Shown here: positions 19,537 through 29,621 of the stretch, piece after piece
Layout of the letters: the number at the start of each line of letters is the position of its first letter
Position numbering within the stretch: the first letter of the stretch is position 1
Source: Strigamia acuminata
Lineage: Eukaryota > Arthropoda > Chilopoda > Geophilomorpha > Linotaeniidae
Length of the DNA stretch: 64,000 bases
Direction of reading: 5' to 3'
Assembly: GCA_949358305.1 (NCBI GenBank)
Contig: OX442315.1
Span: forward strand, 31,150,427-31,214,426
Program-made: the position numbers and the translations under genes
The notes under the pieces: generated by a model
Seen by the model: the letters and a program-made list of their open reading frames with translations, nothing else
Told to the model about the DNA's origin: nothing
Databases searched by the model: none

Positions 19537-22500
19537 ATGCCGTTCTTCGGATGGATCACAAAAAAATCAAAAAGCGATTCAGATCTCAAGTCTAAAGTTG
19601 AGTTCAAGTTGGTCCAGGTACATATTTAACAAGCACACCGAATTTAAATATTTTTCTACCTTTTTTCCATTAATTTCTAGGCAAAACAGACACCTGAACC
19701 AATCTTCGATCTGTCAGACTGTGGTCTAAAGGAGGTGACATAAAATTATTGACTAGCAATTAAACTGTTGTTTATATTACGAATAAAATGATTTTATGGT
19801 TTAGGTGCCAACTGGTGTTTATTCCTGGTGCAAAGTCTGTCTAAAAGAGGTAAACTAGTTCGTTTTTAGTGTAAACAAACGTAGACATTTTGAAATTTTC
19901 TTTTAGGCTTTGCTTCTGCAAGACAACCACTTGACATCTTTAAACGAAGGTGGAAATTTGAACGATTTATCTCAACTACAAGTTCTGGATTTGCATAATA
20001 ACGATTTCCGGAAACTGCCTCAAGATATAGGAAATATAACAAATTTACAAGTACACAGCTTTTCTTTTCAGGAATGAGTTGAAAGACTAAAGAATTTTTC
20101 GCGATACTTTTCAGATTTTTTATCTTAACAACAATAATTTAAACGCATTGCCACCGACGATACAACTCATGAAACAGTTAAAAACTCTTAATTTAAGTGG
20201 TATGCTTTAATTTTTGGTAGAAAAATGTGTTTTTTATTCATTTAAATAATTAAATTCGACGTTTAGGAAACAAATTTAACGAATTTCCATCAGTTGTATG
20301 CGAATTGAAGCAATTGAGAACTCTTGACATTTCAAACAACGCAATCACTAGATTACCTACTGATTTTGCTTATATCAGAACTCTTGACACATTGATACTT
20401 GATGTAAATAACATGGTTTTCCCACCAATTGGTAATTTTTACTAGCTATCCATTTACTATCCACGTGTAATTATATTGAATTTATTTTTAGATATTTGTT
20501 CGAAAGGAACCGAAGGAATCATGAGATATTTGTGTGAAGGTATTAGAAATTGAATGAAATTGTGCTTAACATTTCCATATATTTTATACACAGAAAGGAA
20601 GATCGAATATGTTCCTCCGTCCAAGGCAATATCTACTGTGCCTGAAACTCCAGGTTCGGCATCTTTTGCAAGTAACGAATATGAAGAGAGATTATCCGAT
20701 TACTGGACACGATTAGAGAGTCAAAAGGTATTTTTTTTAAACATATTTTTATTTATTTATTGATTTTATTTATTATTATTATTATTTTTTTGAATTAGGA
20801 AAAGACAAGGCACAGTCTGATAGCGATGGAAAGAAATCATCAAGAACATTTGCTTGAACAGACAGAAATTATAAAAGAAATGCAAAAGAAACGACTGCAG
20901 TTGTTAGAAGATGTTTCAGTGGTTTGAATTCATTCTGATTTAATTAGTTTTAATTAGGGTTTAATTACACATAAGATTACATAATTATTATTTTTTATAA
21001 TTTTAACAACCACAGGGACAAAATCAGCTGGAAAATGAATTAGCTGAAGCGCAGTTAAAAAAAGATAAAGCACGTCAGAATTTAATTTCTACTTTACTTC
21101 AAGGTACTGTCGAGAAACCTTGAATTTATTAAGAAATATCAATATTTTGTTTCACGTATTAGTTGAGCAAGATTCGAATAAAGTTATCGAAGATTTGCTC
21201 GCAATGGCTGAAAAATCGCACAATGTTGATGCAATTATGGAAATTGAAAGACGAGAAAGGTGATATATTTTTTTAAAACAGAAAAATGTCGTTACCTTAT
21301 ATTTTCACATTTTTTTTAGGGAGGAATTTGAAGAATTATTGTTTAAAAAGCAAGAACAAGAAAAATTGAACAAAAAAGAAGTCTTGAGTAAATATTTACC
21401 GTTTATTTTTACTTATTTCTATCGATACATTTCCTTGTGTCTTCAGATGCAATGACTCAGATGTTACAAAGTGAAGAGATGTTTCAATTTCAAAACCTTT
21501 TGCGCGCACAAACGACAGATCGGTTGTACAGAGAGTAATTTTTCTTCTAATCTAAAATTTGCAAAGTCGTTTGATTTGATTCGATTTTACCACAGAAATG
21601 AAGAATCTGCAGAATTGCTCGAACTTGTTTTAACCAAAAAGAGTTCGGTGCAAGTGGAAACCGTTTCAAAATTGCTATCACAAGTAAATTAAATAATGAA
21701 ATAAAATAAAATACATTTTTGCTCAAATTTATCTCGCCCAAGGAAACAATACAAAAGGAAGCGTTATTAGTCCTGATGAGTAAACGAGATGCAGAATCCG
21801 TGAATTTGCGAGACCAAGTGACGCTCATCCAAGATGAATTAGCCAAACTGTCAATGTTGGAATTAAAGCAGAAGTCGTTGAATATTATTACCCAACAGGT
21901 AAATTAATTGATAGCATTAAAACAATTGATAAAATGCCTTTTTAATTACTTCAAAATATAGGAAATACTTGGTCAAAAACGTGAACTTTTAACTCGATTA
22001 CTCGTTCAAGCGTTGGAACAACAGAAAATACGGAGAGAAGAAATGAATCGAAGACTGGTATAATCATTTAACTTCATAATAAATCTTAACGACGCTGAAT
22101 TTTTAATTTTATTTAGGGAGAAATGGAGGAGCAGCGAATGACAGATCAACAGGACTATTGGCTCATTCAATATCAACGTTTAATGGCGCACAAACCAGCA
22201 AGTGTGATTGAAATGGTAATCAACTTGTTAATCAAAACTTTCGATCTTTAAATTGATTTTTTTTTCTTTTATACGTACAAAAAAACAGGAAGCAAATATG
22301 GACCCGTCTGTTAAGGCATTTTTAAATCGAGCAGAACTATCAGAATACATCCCTCTATTTGGAAGAAATAAGATTTCGTACGTGCAGTTGATGACGATGG
22401 GAAAAGAAGAATTAAAAGAAGTACAAAAATACAGTGGACGCATTCATAAAGTCATTTAGACTAAACAGTATTTTAAACATTTAAACTGCATGTTTCACTC

Positions 22501-22902
22501 AAAGTTAAACGACTTTATGAATGCACCTCGTGTAAAAGTTGTGATAAATGAAATTTATACGTAATTTTCTTTGTTGCTATTTTTTAGATTGGTATTTTTA
22601 ACCCATTGGTTGTTAATACCATTTTAAATACGATGGAAGCTATTCGAAGAGAGAAAAATCCCGTTCTTTCGGAGCCAAACGAAGAAGAATCGGTACCAAC
22701 AACCAGTCGAACACCTTCAGCACCCGAAATTAAAACTCACACAGAAGTGGAATGCGTTGTCTGCTTGGAGAAGCCTTGTAGCATGCTCTTTTTACATTGC
22801 GGCCATGTTTGTTGTTGCGAAACGTGTGCCCCTGATCTGACCATATGCCCTATGTGCCGTGGTGAAATTGTACAAAGCTTTCATTTAAGATATGCAGAAT
22901 GA
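19537..22902 (+). CDS. LRSAM1: LRSAM1: LRR, coiled-coil, SAM and RING E3 ubiquitin ligase
   Basis: RING E3 ligase which in mammals ubiquitylates the ESCRT-I subunit TSG101 and intracellular bacteria. Starts MPFFGWITKKS at 19537. Exons up to about 20.5 kb encode leucine-rich repeats (LQVLDLHNNDFRKLP, LQIFYLNNNNLNALP, LKTLNLSGNKFNEFP, LRTLDISNNAITRLP). Exons at 20.8-22.2 kb encode a long charged coiled coil, including the family block DYWLIQYQRLMAHKP. The SAM domain begins in the exon near 22290, which must splice at GAA|GTACAA (22420/22421) to 22588. This joins ..EELKE to IGIFNPL.., matching the family; reading on would hit a stop at 22457. A PSAP tetrapeptide (TPSAPEIK) would serve as TSG101-binding motif. 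The C-terminal RING is CVVC..HCGHVCCCETC..CPMC, ending RYAE. Introns are short. Confidence 0.96.
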
Positions 22903-23316
22903 ATTGCTTTCGATATTTCCGTGTTTTTAATGATCTTTCACATTTAATGGAATTTTGTAATTTATTTAACATCTCATCTCTAGTTTTTAAGTCTTATTTT
23001 ACTCTCGAGGTCAAAATATTAATCGGAATTGAGGTTCGTGCAAAGAAACGAGCCTATTTCAAATTGTGTACGGTTTGTCCATTTTTACCGAATATTTTTT
23101 CAGATTTTTACATTATATATTCTGTTCTTTGAAATACAAAAATGCAATTTGTTAAATACTATTCATTACTGAACTGTAAATTAATGTAAATTAATGTAAA
23201 TTCTTTCCTTTTTTCAAAAAATACAATTCCTGTACTTAAATAAAAGTTACAAAACATTTGCGTTGTGACATTGTATATTAATCACAATGACGAAACATGA
23301 AGGATCGTCACTCGGA
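22903..23316. other. Convergent 3' UTRs of LRSAM1 and POLE3
   Basis: About 410 bp without genes. AATAAA near 23239 fits LRSAM1 polyadenylation. A direct repeat of AATTAATGTAA lies near 23180. Confidence 0.5.
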
Positions 23317-23942
23317 TCACGATTCATCATCTGGTTGATCTTCAACTGGTTTATCGTCCTCTTCAACACTTTCAGTATCTTTATCTTTGCTCTTTTCGTC
23401 GCTTTTCTTCGTTACAGAACCGCCTTTGCTTTTCTTTCTCTTATCACTAGCTTCCTTCTTCCCTTTTTGTTCTTTCTTAAAATCTTTTAACAAAATAAAA
23501 ATACGTGTAATACATTTAATTATACATATGGTATATATTATATTACTTTCTAAACATTCGGTGAGAGGTTCAACGAATTTTTCGAATTCCATGTCTTGCA
23601 TTGCGGCTAAAACATCCTGACCAGTTAAGGTTTTTCGTTTAGATTTAATTGCAAAATTATTTGCACTAAAAATGAGAGATCACGATTAAAAATACACTAT
23701 TAAAAGCAAATATGAAGTGATAAATAACCTAGATGTGGCGTATAAAACAAAAACACTCGCTGCTTTAGAAATTGCTGCTCGAGCTTCTTTTGATATGTTC
23801 ACAGCGTCGGGAAGCTGAAAAAAGAATAAAGAAATGTCTTATTTGAAAAAGTTAATTTATTCCTAACCAACTTTACCGCATCTTTTATTATTCTGGTTAT
23901 AACTGCGTTAGGTAAATTCAAATCTTCTGGTTTTTCTGCCAT
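23317..23942 (-). CDS. POLE3: DNA polymerase epsilon subunit 3 (histone-fold, CHRAC component)
   Basis: Histone-fold protein that pairs with POLE4 in polymerase epsilon and with CHRAC15/16-type partners in the CHRAC remodeller. Four exons: 23877-23942, 23729-23814, 23547-23665, 23317-23483. They sum to 438 nt, exactly 145 aa plus stop. Starts [18 protein letters not shown], nearly identical to the family start. The histone fold continues with [20 protein letters not shown] and [22 protein letters not shown]. The tail is Lys-rich then acidic ([29 protein letters not shown]). The exon 3/4 junction uses donor GTAATA and gives ..CLENFKKEQ. Promoter shared with CSNK2B has an E2F-like palindrome 41 bp upstream of the ATG. 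Confidence 0.96.
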
Positions 23943-24338
23943 TTTGTTAACTTTGGTCTATTTCCAGTCCTTGTTATTATCATTGGCGCCAAACGTCGCT
24001 AAAGTTTCGTTCCAAAATTCACCAATCACGTAATGATCAGTTGAAATGGCACATGCGCCCTCTTTCACCGTCTGAGTGGAGTAGTGCTGGCGAACTTGTC
24101 AAGGAAGCGGTAATGTTTTTATTCTTCTATTTCTTATATAAAGCGTGAAATTATACTTGTAATGAAGTTTTTACCTGCCGTAAAGTTTGGATTTTCATTA
24201 TCAGTCGACATTTTTTATGTCTTAGTTAAAGATTTTAAAGAAATTGGGTTTGACTGTGTACTAGTTCACATAATAAGCCTAAAACAGTTTTAATGCTTTT
24301 GTGAAATTTACAATTTGCGAAATTTATTTTAAAGGAAG
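23943..24338. promoter_or_regulatory. Divergent POLE3/CSNK2B promoter and CSNK2B 5' UTR exon
   Basis: Contains the palindrome TTGGCGCCAA (23983-23992); on the POLE3 strand it reads TTTGGCGC, an E2F consensus match. On the plus strand, GCG|GTAATG at 24109/24110 and TTTTAAAG|GAAG just before the CSNK2B ATG suggest a spliced 5' UTR. Confidence 0.5.
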
Positions 24339-25698
24339 ATGAGCAGTTCTGAGGAAGTATCTTGGATCTCATGGTTCTGTGGCCTCCGAGGCAATGAATT
24401 TTTTTGTGAGGTGAGTCGATTTCTTTTATGATGCATTTTGCTTCTATAATTTAATAATTTAATTATTTAAATAGGTTGATGAAGACTACATTCAAGATAA
24501 ATTTAATTTGACCGGATTAAATGAACAAGTACCACATTACCGTCAAGCTTTGGACATGATATTAGATTTGGAACCGGGTAAAATTAAAAAAATCATTTTT
24601 ATTTATTTTTTTTCTAAATTCTCAAATAATTGATTTTATTTTCTTTAAACGTTACGTAAAAACAGATGACGAGCTTGAAGATAACCCGAATCAAAGTGAT
24701 TTAATAGAACAAGCGGCCGAGCTGCTTTATGGCTTAATCCACGCTCGTTATATTTTAACAAATCGTGGTATTGCTCAAATGGTATAAAAATCATCTATTT
24801 TTTTCTCCAAATGAATTGAAATTTATAGTTTAATTTTTATTTTTTAAAAACAGATAGAGAAATATCAGAATGGTGACTTTGGCCACTGCCCAAGAGTCTA
24901 TTGTGAAAATCAACCAATGCTTCCAATAGGTTCATAGAAATTAAATTAAACTTATCACAAGTTCTCAAATTACAAGTGCACAAAAAAGTGTATTATGACA
25001 TTCCATTCTATTTAACGTTAAATCAAACTAAAATATCGTTTTATTATGGCGTAATTGATCGTGTGGCTTGTAAATTGAGAAATATCGATGTATTTTTCTT
25101 AAAAATTCTAATTAAACAGGTTTATCGGACGTTCCCGGTGAAGCGATGGTCAAACTGTACTGTCCAAAATGCATGGACGTCTACACACCGAAATCCTCTC
25201 GGCATCATCACACCGATGGAGCATATTTTGGAACTGGATTTCCTCATATGCTGTTTATGGTTCATCCAGAGTATAGACCCAAAAGGCCTGGAAACCAATT
25301 TATACCTAGGTGCGAGTCTTTAAATAATCAAGAAAAAGAACTAAAAGAGTCCGTGAACGATATGTTGAAACGGTGGTTAATGAAAGTGGCAGATACGTCC
25401 GAGAATCGGTTCTCGTTGAACACTCGAATTCAGTTTCCAGTCACACTTTTCTTTCTTATTTTTCTTTTTGTTTTTAGTCTAAGGTTGCTTTTGTTTGGTC
25501 TCTAAATAAAGCCCACAAAAAAATGTTTTTATTTTCTGTACAATTTGATGTTTTCTTATTTTTATTTATTTTGTTTCTTTTAATTCTAGGCTATATGGAT
25601 TCAAAATACACCCTCTTGCCTACCAGATCCAGCAACAAGCTGCAGCTAATTTCAAGGCCCCCATGCGAGCGATGAGTTATAATAATGGGAAACGTTGA
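24339..25698 (+). CDS. CSNK2B: Casein kinase II regulatory subunit beta
   Basis: Regulatory subunit that dimerises and docks two catalytic alpha subunits. Begins [20 protein letters not shown] at 24339, the near-invariant start including the N-terminal autophosphorylation Ser cluster. The acidic groove [14 protein letters not shown], zinc ligands CPRVYC and CPKC, and [16 protein letters not shown] are all present. The penultimate exon ends at 25309 (..FIPR), and the last exon (25590-25698) adds [23 protein letters not shown]. Introns are GT-AG. Length, about 220 aa, fits the family. Reading past the 25310 donor leaves an open frame to 25505 with a hydrophobic tail, noted as a finding. Confidence 0.97.
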
Positions 25699-26409
25699 AG
25701 AATGAACGACATCATCATTGGTTTCGATTTGCGGTTATGTATACACATTGCTGACGAGGGGAAAATTGGTTTTAATATTCATTGTAGTTATTATGGAAAG
25801 CATTTATTCGTAAACTTTCATGTATAATTTGTGACAATTATTTTGTTTTGTTTTGGTTAACTTGCAATTGGAGAAATGAAAACAAAGTTTCGTTTACAGA
25901 TGATTCTAGTACACTTCATTTTGTAAATTCCATCATCAAATAATGTGTTGTTTGTGTAATGCATTTTTAATTAATTTTATTAAACAGTACTACATGACAT
26001 TAAACCTCTTAATTTTCTTTTACATCGATGTCTGCAATAGTTGTTATAATTTTAATAAATACAATATTTGGCAATTATGTTTTTAAGTGTTTTCTTTTTT
26101 TCTTATTTCTTTCTTAGCTCTTTACATTCAATTACAAACAATGAATCTCAAGTTTCTAAATTTCATTTACTTTCACAGAAATTGGTCTTACAGTAGTACA
26201 TCAAGAAAATGATGAAAAAATCAGAAATATTACAATTAAACATTTAAACATTGTAACCTAGTCGGTACTTAGATAAAAATCATTTAACACATACAAATGC
26301 ACTGTTTATATGAATTCGTACCAAAATCAAATACTAAAATAAAAACATTACCTAATTATTTAATGTTAAAAAAAAATTATTTGCAACTTGAAATAAAGAA
26401 ATGGAATAA
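25699..26409. other. Convergent 3' UTRs of CSNK2B and Pin1
   Basis: About 700 bp, AT-rich, no protein-like frame. Several AATAAA/TTTATT hexamers on each strand could serve the two converging genes. Confidence 0.5.
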
Positions 26410-27142
26410 TTAGGCAGCACGATAGATTAAGTGAATTCCCGAATCTGTGGATACTGGCCCACTCAATTCCCCTATGGAAAGAGAAAATGCGGCATCTTCG
26501 AAGGGCTTTTGCATTGCTCCACGTCCGAAAAATCCCAAATCTCCGCCTCGTTTGGCCGAACTACAATCGCTGTATTCTCCAGCCAGTTCTTCTATTGTAG
26601 TTTTCCCAGACTCGATATCATTTCTGTACTCTAGAATATTAATAAAAGATAAATAAGAAACTATTTTATTTTTGTTTTTGGATTTTTATAAATGATCGCT
26701 ATTTTTATACCTTTAATTAACTCTAAAGCTTCGTCTTTACTTCTGGAAATGTTGTCCTCTCTCCACGACGACGGTCTGCGGGAATCTTTGTGTTTCACAA
26801 GTAAATGAAAGCATTGCACTTGCTCCGGCGACGATGTTGATGCTGGTTTTGTAGGCCTATCCCACTGACTTTCTTTTGTATTAATGTTTAAATAGTACGC
26901 TTGACCTACAAATAAAGGATGATCGTCAATTTTTACACGTTACACCTGACATCGTGTTGACACTATGCAAGAGTTTTATATTTTATTGATTGTGCTTTAA
27001 CGCGCAATAAAAGGCGAATTGTGAATTATTTACTGTTTTATTTGCATTCTAGTGTGTTTATTGAAAACTAAAAATGAAGAAGCCAACCTGTAGAACGGCT
27101 CATTCGCTTTTCCCAACCCTGAGGAAGCTCATCGTCCGACAT
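26410..27142 (-). CDS. Pin1: Peptidyl-prolyl isomerase Pin1 (dodo-like)
   Basis: Phospho-Ser/Thr-Pro-specific isomerase. Three exons: 27088-27142, 26711-26905, 26410-26630. They total 471 nt, exactly 156 aa plus stop. The WW domain is [25 protein letters not shown]. The parvulin domain carries the phosphate-binding loop [12 protein letters not shown] and the catalytic Cys in [14 protein letters not shown], ending [10 protein letters not shown]. Start [13 protein letters not shown] matches the family exactly in layout. Promoter lies in the 27.1-27.6 kb spacer. Confidence 0.97.
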
Positions 27143-29310
27143 GATTATCGGTATAGGATTATGCGAATTGCGAATGATGCGGCGGCGGCGACGAAAACGA
27201 AACAAGGCGGATGAGTACACCGATCCCCACAAAAACAGTTACCATTTATATTACTCTTGATATTATTTAATATTTATAAAAATGTAAATAAAATGGCATT
27301 AATTTTAGAAAATTAAACGCAATTTTTTTGTTACAGATTTGTAAAAGACTGTTTTAATCGGATAAAATAGTACTACTTTTGTTAAAACATAGTTCATAAT
27401 TTGACGTTAAGTGTTTGAATTTTTTATTTATTTTATTTATAAATATTTGAAATTTATGCACTAAAATTAACCATTTAAAATTGTAATAAATTATACAGTT
27501 AATGCAACATGTTTGAATTTATAATTAAATATTTTTATTATTGATGATCTACCAATCGCATTACAAGGTTTCATCGTCCTATAAAACACCCGTACGCACA
27601 AAGTGCGAGTTGGCGCTACATTTTCCGGTGGCTTTTCCGGTCGTGTAGAGTGCTTGAGCCCGAATTATGGTTAGTGGGTCCGCTTCAGCCTTGGGATCAG
27701 CTGTAGCGAAATTAGACGTCAAACAGCGATCATGAGTGACTCACATTCAAGCTAAATTAGCCAACATACATTTTTCTACATTCAACACTCAGTACCCAGG
27801 CAACACGAGCTGAATCTCATAAAACGAACAGGTACATAATTATAATTAACTGTTTACGGCTATAAACGTCTATATGGTCAAGATAATCTCATTAGTAATT
27901 ATCCAACACGAGCAACGTCAATACTATTTTATTTTTATTTTTGTTCCCAAAAATTATAAAAATATATATAAAATCTGGATTTTCCGTTTTAATGCGAAAT
28001 TACATTAATTTGTTCAACTACATTAAATATTTTAATCTATTCTTTCACCTGTTGCCATTTAGTCATCAGAAATATAGGTGAATTCTTGGTAACCTGGGTG
28101 AAGGTGTTTTTTGAACCAAAACACTGATTTTTTAAAAGAATTTTATTATTAAAAAAGAAAAATAAAGAATAAAAAAAATGTGTTGCTAAAAATTGAAGCT
28201 AATTAAATATATTTTTATATTTTTTATTTAATAATTTTTATGATTCTTGTGGTTATTTCATCAATTGACAGGTAACATGGATGTCAGTCATTAGTTATAT
28301 ATTTAGGTTAGCATTTGCATTTAGACCTAAATAACGCCTTTATATGCCTGTTTTTGTGTTTTAACATTTAACCCTAGATATCAATAATGTTGAAGTTCAA
28401 AATTAAAATCTATATTTCCCTACCCCCCCCAAACCCTCCCCAAAAAACATAAAAAAGATTTTATTTCCTGTTGAGTGCAAAAATATGTAAAAAGTTTATA
28501 TTGCATGCTTTGCTAACCGTGACATTAAACGAAAAAAAGTGATGGTTTGAAAGGCCAAATTTAAAATTCACCTAGCGGATTAGTATAATGGCGTACAATG
28601 TATTTTGTATGACAAAAGATAATTTCCAAAAAAAAAAAAATGTTCCATGAGAGATGAACGACATAAGATGAATTTTTAGCGACAACATAACCTTTAAAAA
28701 CCCAACAACTGCACTGGAAAATCATTAAAATTTGTGCACGGATTTCTAAAAAATTCTAAACACACTTTTAGCATTGAAAATCATAAACTTTACTGCTTAC
28801 AATTCTCTCAAATGTAATCATACACTCCTTGTTTGTGAGTCACCAGTTAAAAAAGCAAAAGAATAAAAAAAAAATCTTGTTCTTAAATGATATTTAAAAC
28901 AAATCACAGAAATTCAGAAGAAAGTTTAAACATCTCATATTTATTTACATTTTCCGTATTTATTTACACAAAAATAATCCAAATCATAAACAAATCTAAA
29001 GTAACGATTTAAAAATAACCTAAAATTTATTTTAAAAAAATAAATAAAAAAAAACAATTTTTTAAAAATAATCACATCAAAATAGGCCTAACCTAACAAA
29101 ATTTCATTGTATTAATTACAAAAATAAAATTGGAGGGTCAGCGTAGCATACATCCTGAGTAGCCTTGGGCAGCCCGCCTTCTTACCTTTGCAAAGTATCC
29201 TGGGAGTTGATGACATCAGCAAATTCCACTCAATATTGTGTCAGGTGAACGTCTGAAATTCCGCTTTTCCTACACCTGTGCTCGAATTCCTCTTGTATTG
29301 TTGCATGTGC
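27143..29310. other. 2.2-kb spacer between Pin1 and EVI5
   Basis: Mostly AT-rich with no gene. One block (about 27541-27835) is less AT-rich and promoter-like: TATAAAA at 27577, twin TTTTCCGGT motifs, a 22-codon ORF from 27666 and a good donor CAG|GTACAT near 27831/27832. It may be a first exon of an alternative EVI5 transcript or of a noncoding RNA. A 7-C run lies near 28424. The EVI5 promoter lies near 29300. Confidence 0.4.
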
Positions 29311-29621
29311 GATTCAGTTTACGTGTAATGTGGTAACTCGTGTTGTGTGTGATTTTCCGTCAGTGAAATGTGTTGAAAGAACCAACTGGGAAGTTGATTT
29401 GAAAAGTTGCCATAACGACTAGAAAAGGTAAATCAGTCATTCACCTGAAGTTTAACTGTTGTGGTAAGATTAGTGTTTTTTTTTTTATTTTCCGTTATTA
29501 AAATCATAAAGTGAGAAATTAACTAATTAAATTTTAATTTTCTAGGGGTGGAGTGAACTAAAACAGACCAGAAGAGGCGAATGGCTTCGTCCTCGTCTTA
29601 TCATCATCCTCCTCTAACAAC
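29311..29621 (+). promoter_or_regulatory. EVI5 5' UTR: Inr-like start, spliced leader and uORF
   Basis: TTCAGTTT at about 29310 resembles an insect initiator. A 5' UTR exon seems to end at GTG|GTAAGA (29463/29464), with acceptor TTTTCTAG|GGGTGG (exon from 29547). A 14-codon uORF (ATG 29581, TGA 29623-29625) overlaps the main ATG at 29622 as ATGA. Confidence 0.55.

Noticed and set aside
22253-22459. Stop codon at 22457 as a possible LRSAM1 gene break
   Set aside because: The frame is restored by splicing at 22420/22421 to 22588, which matches the family sequence; the stop is intronic.
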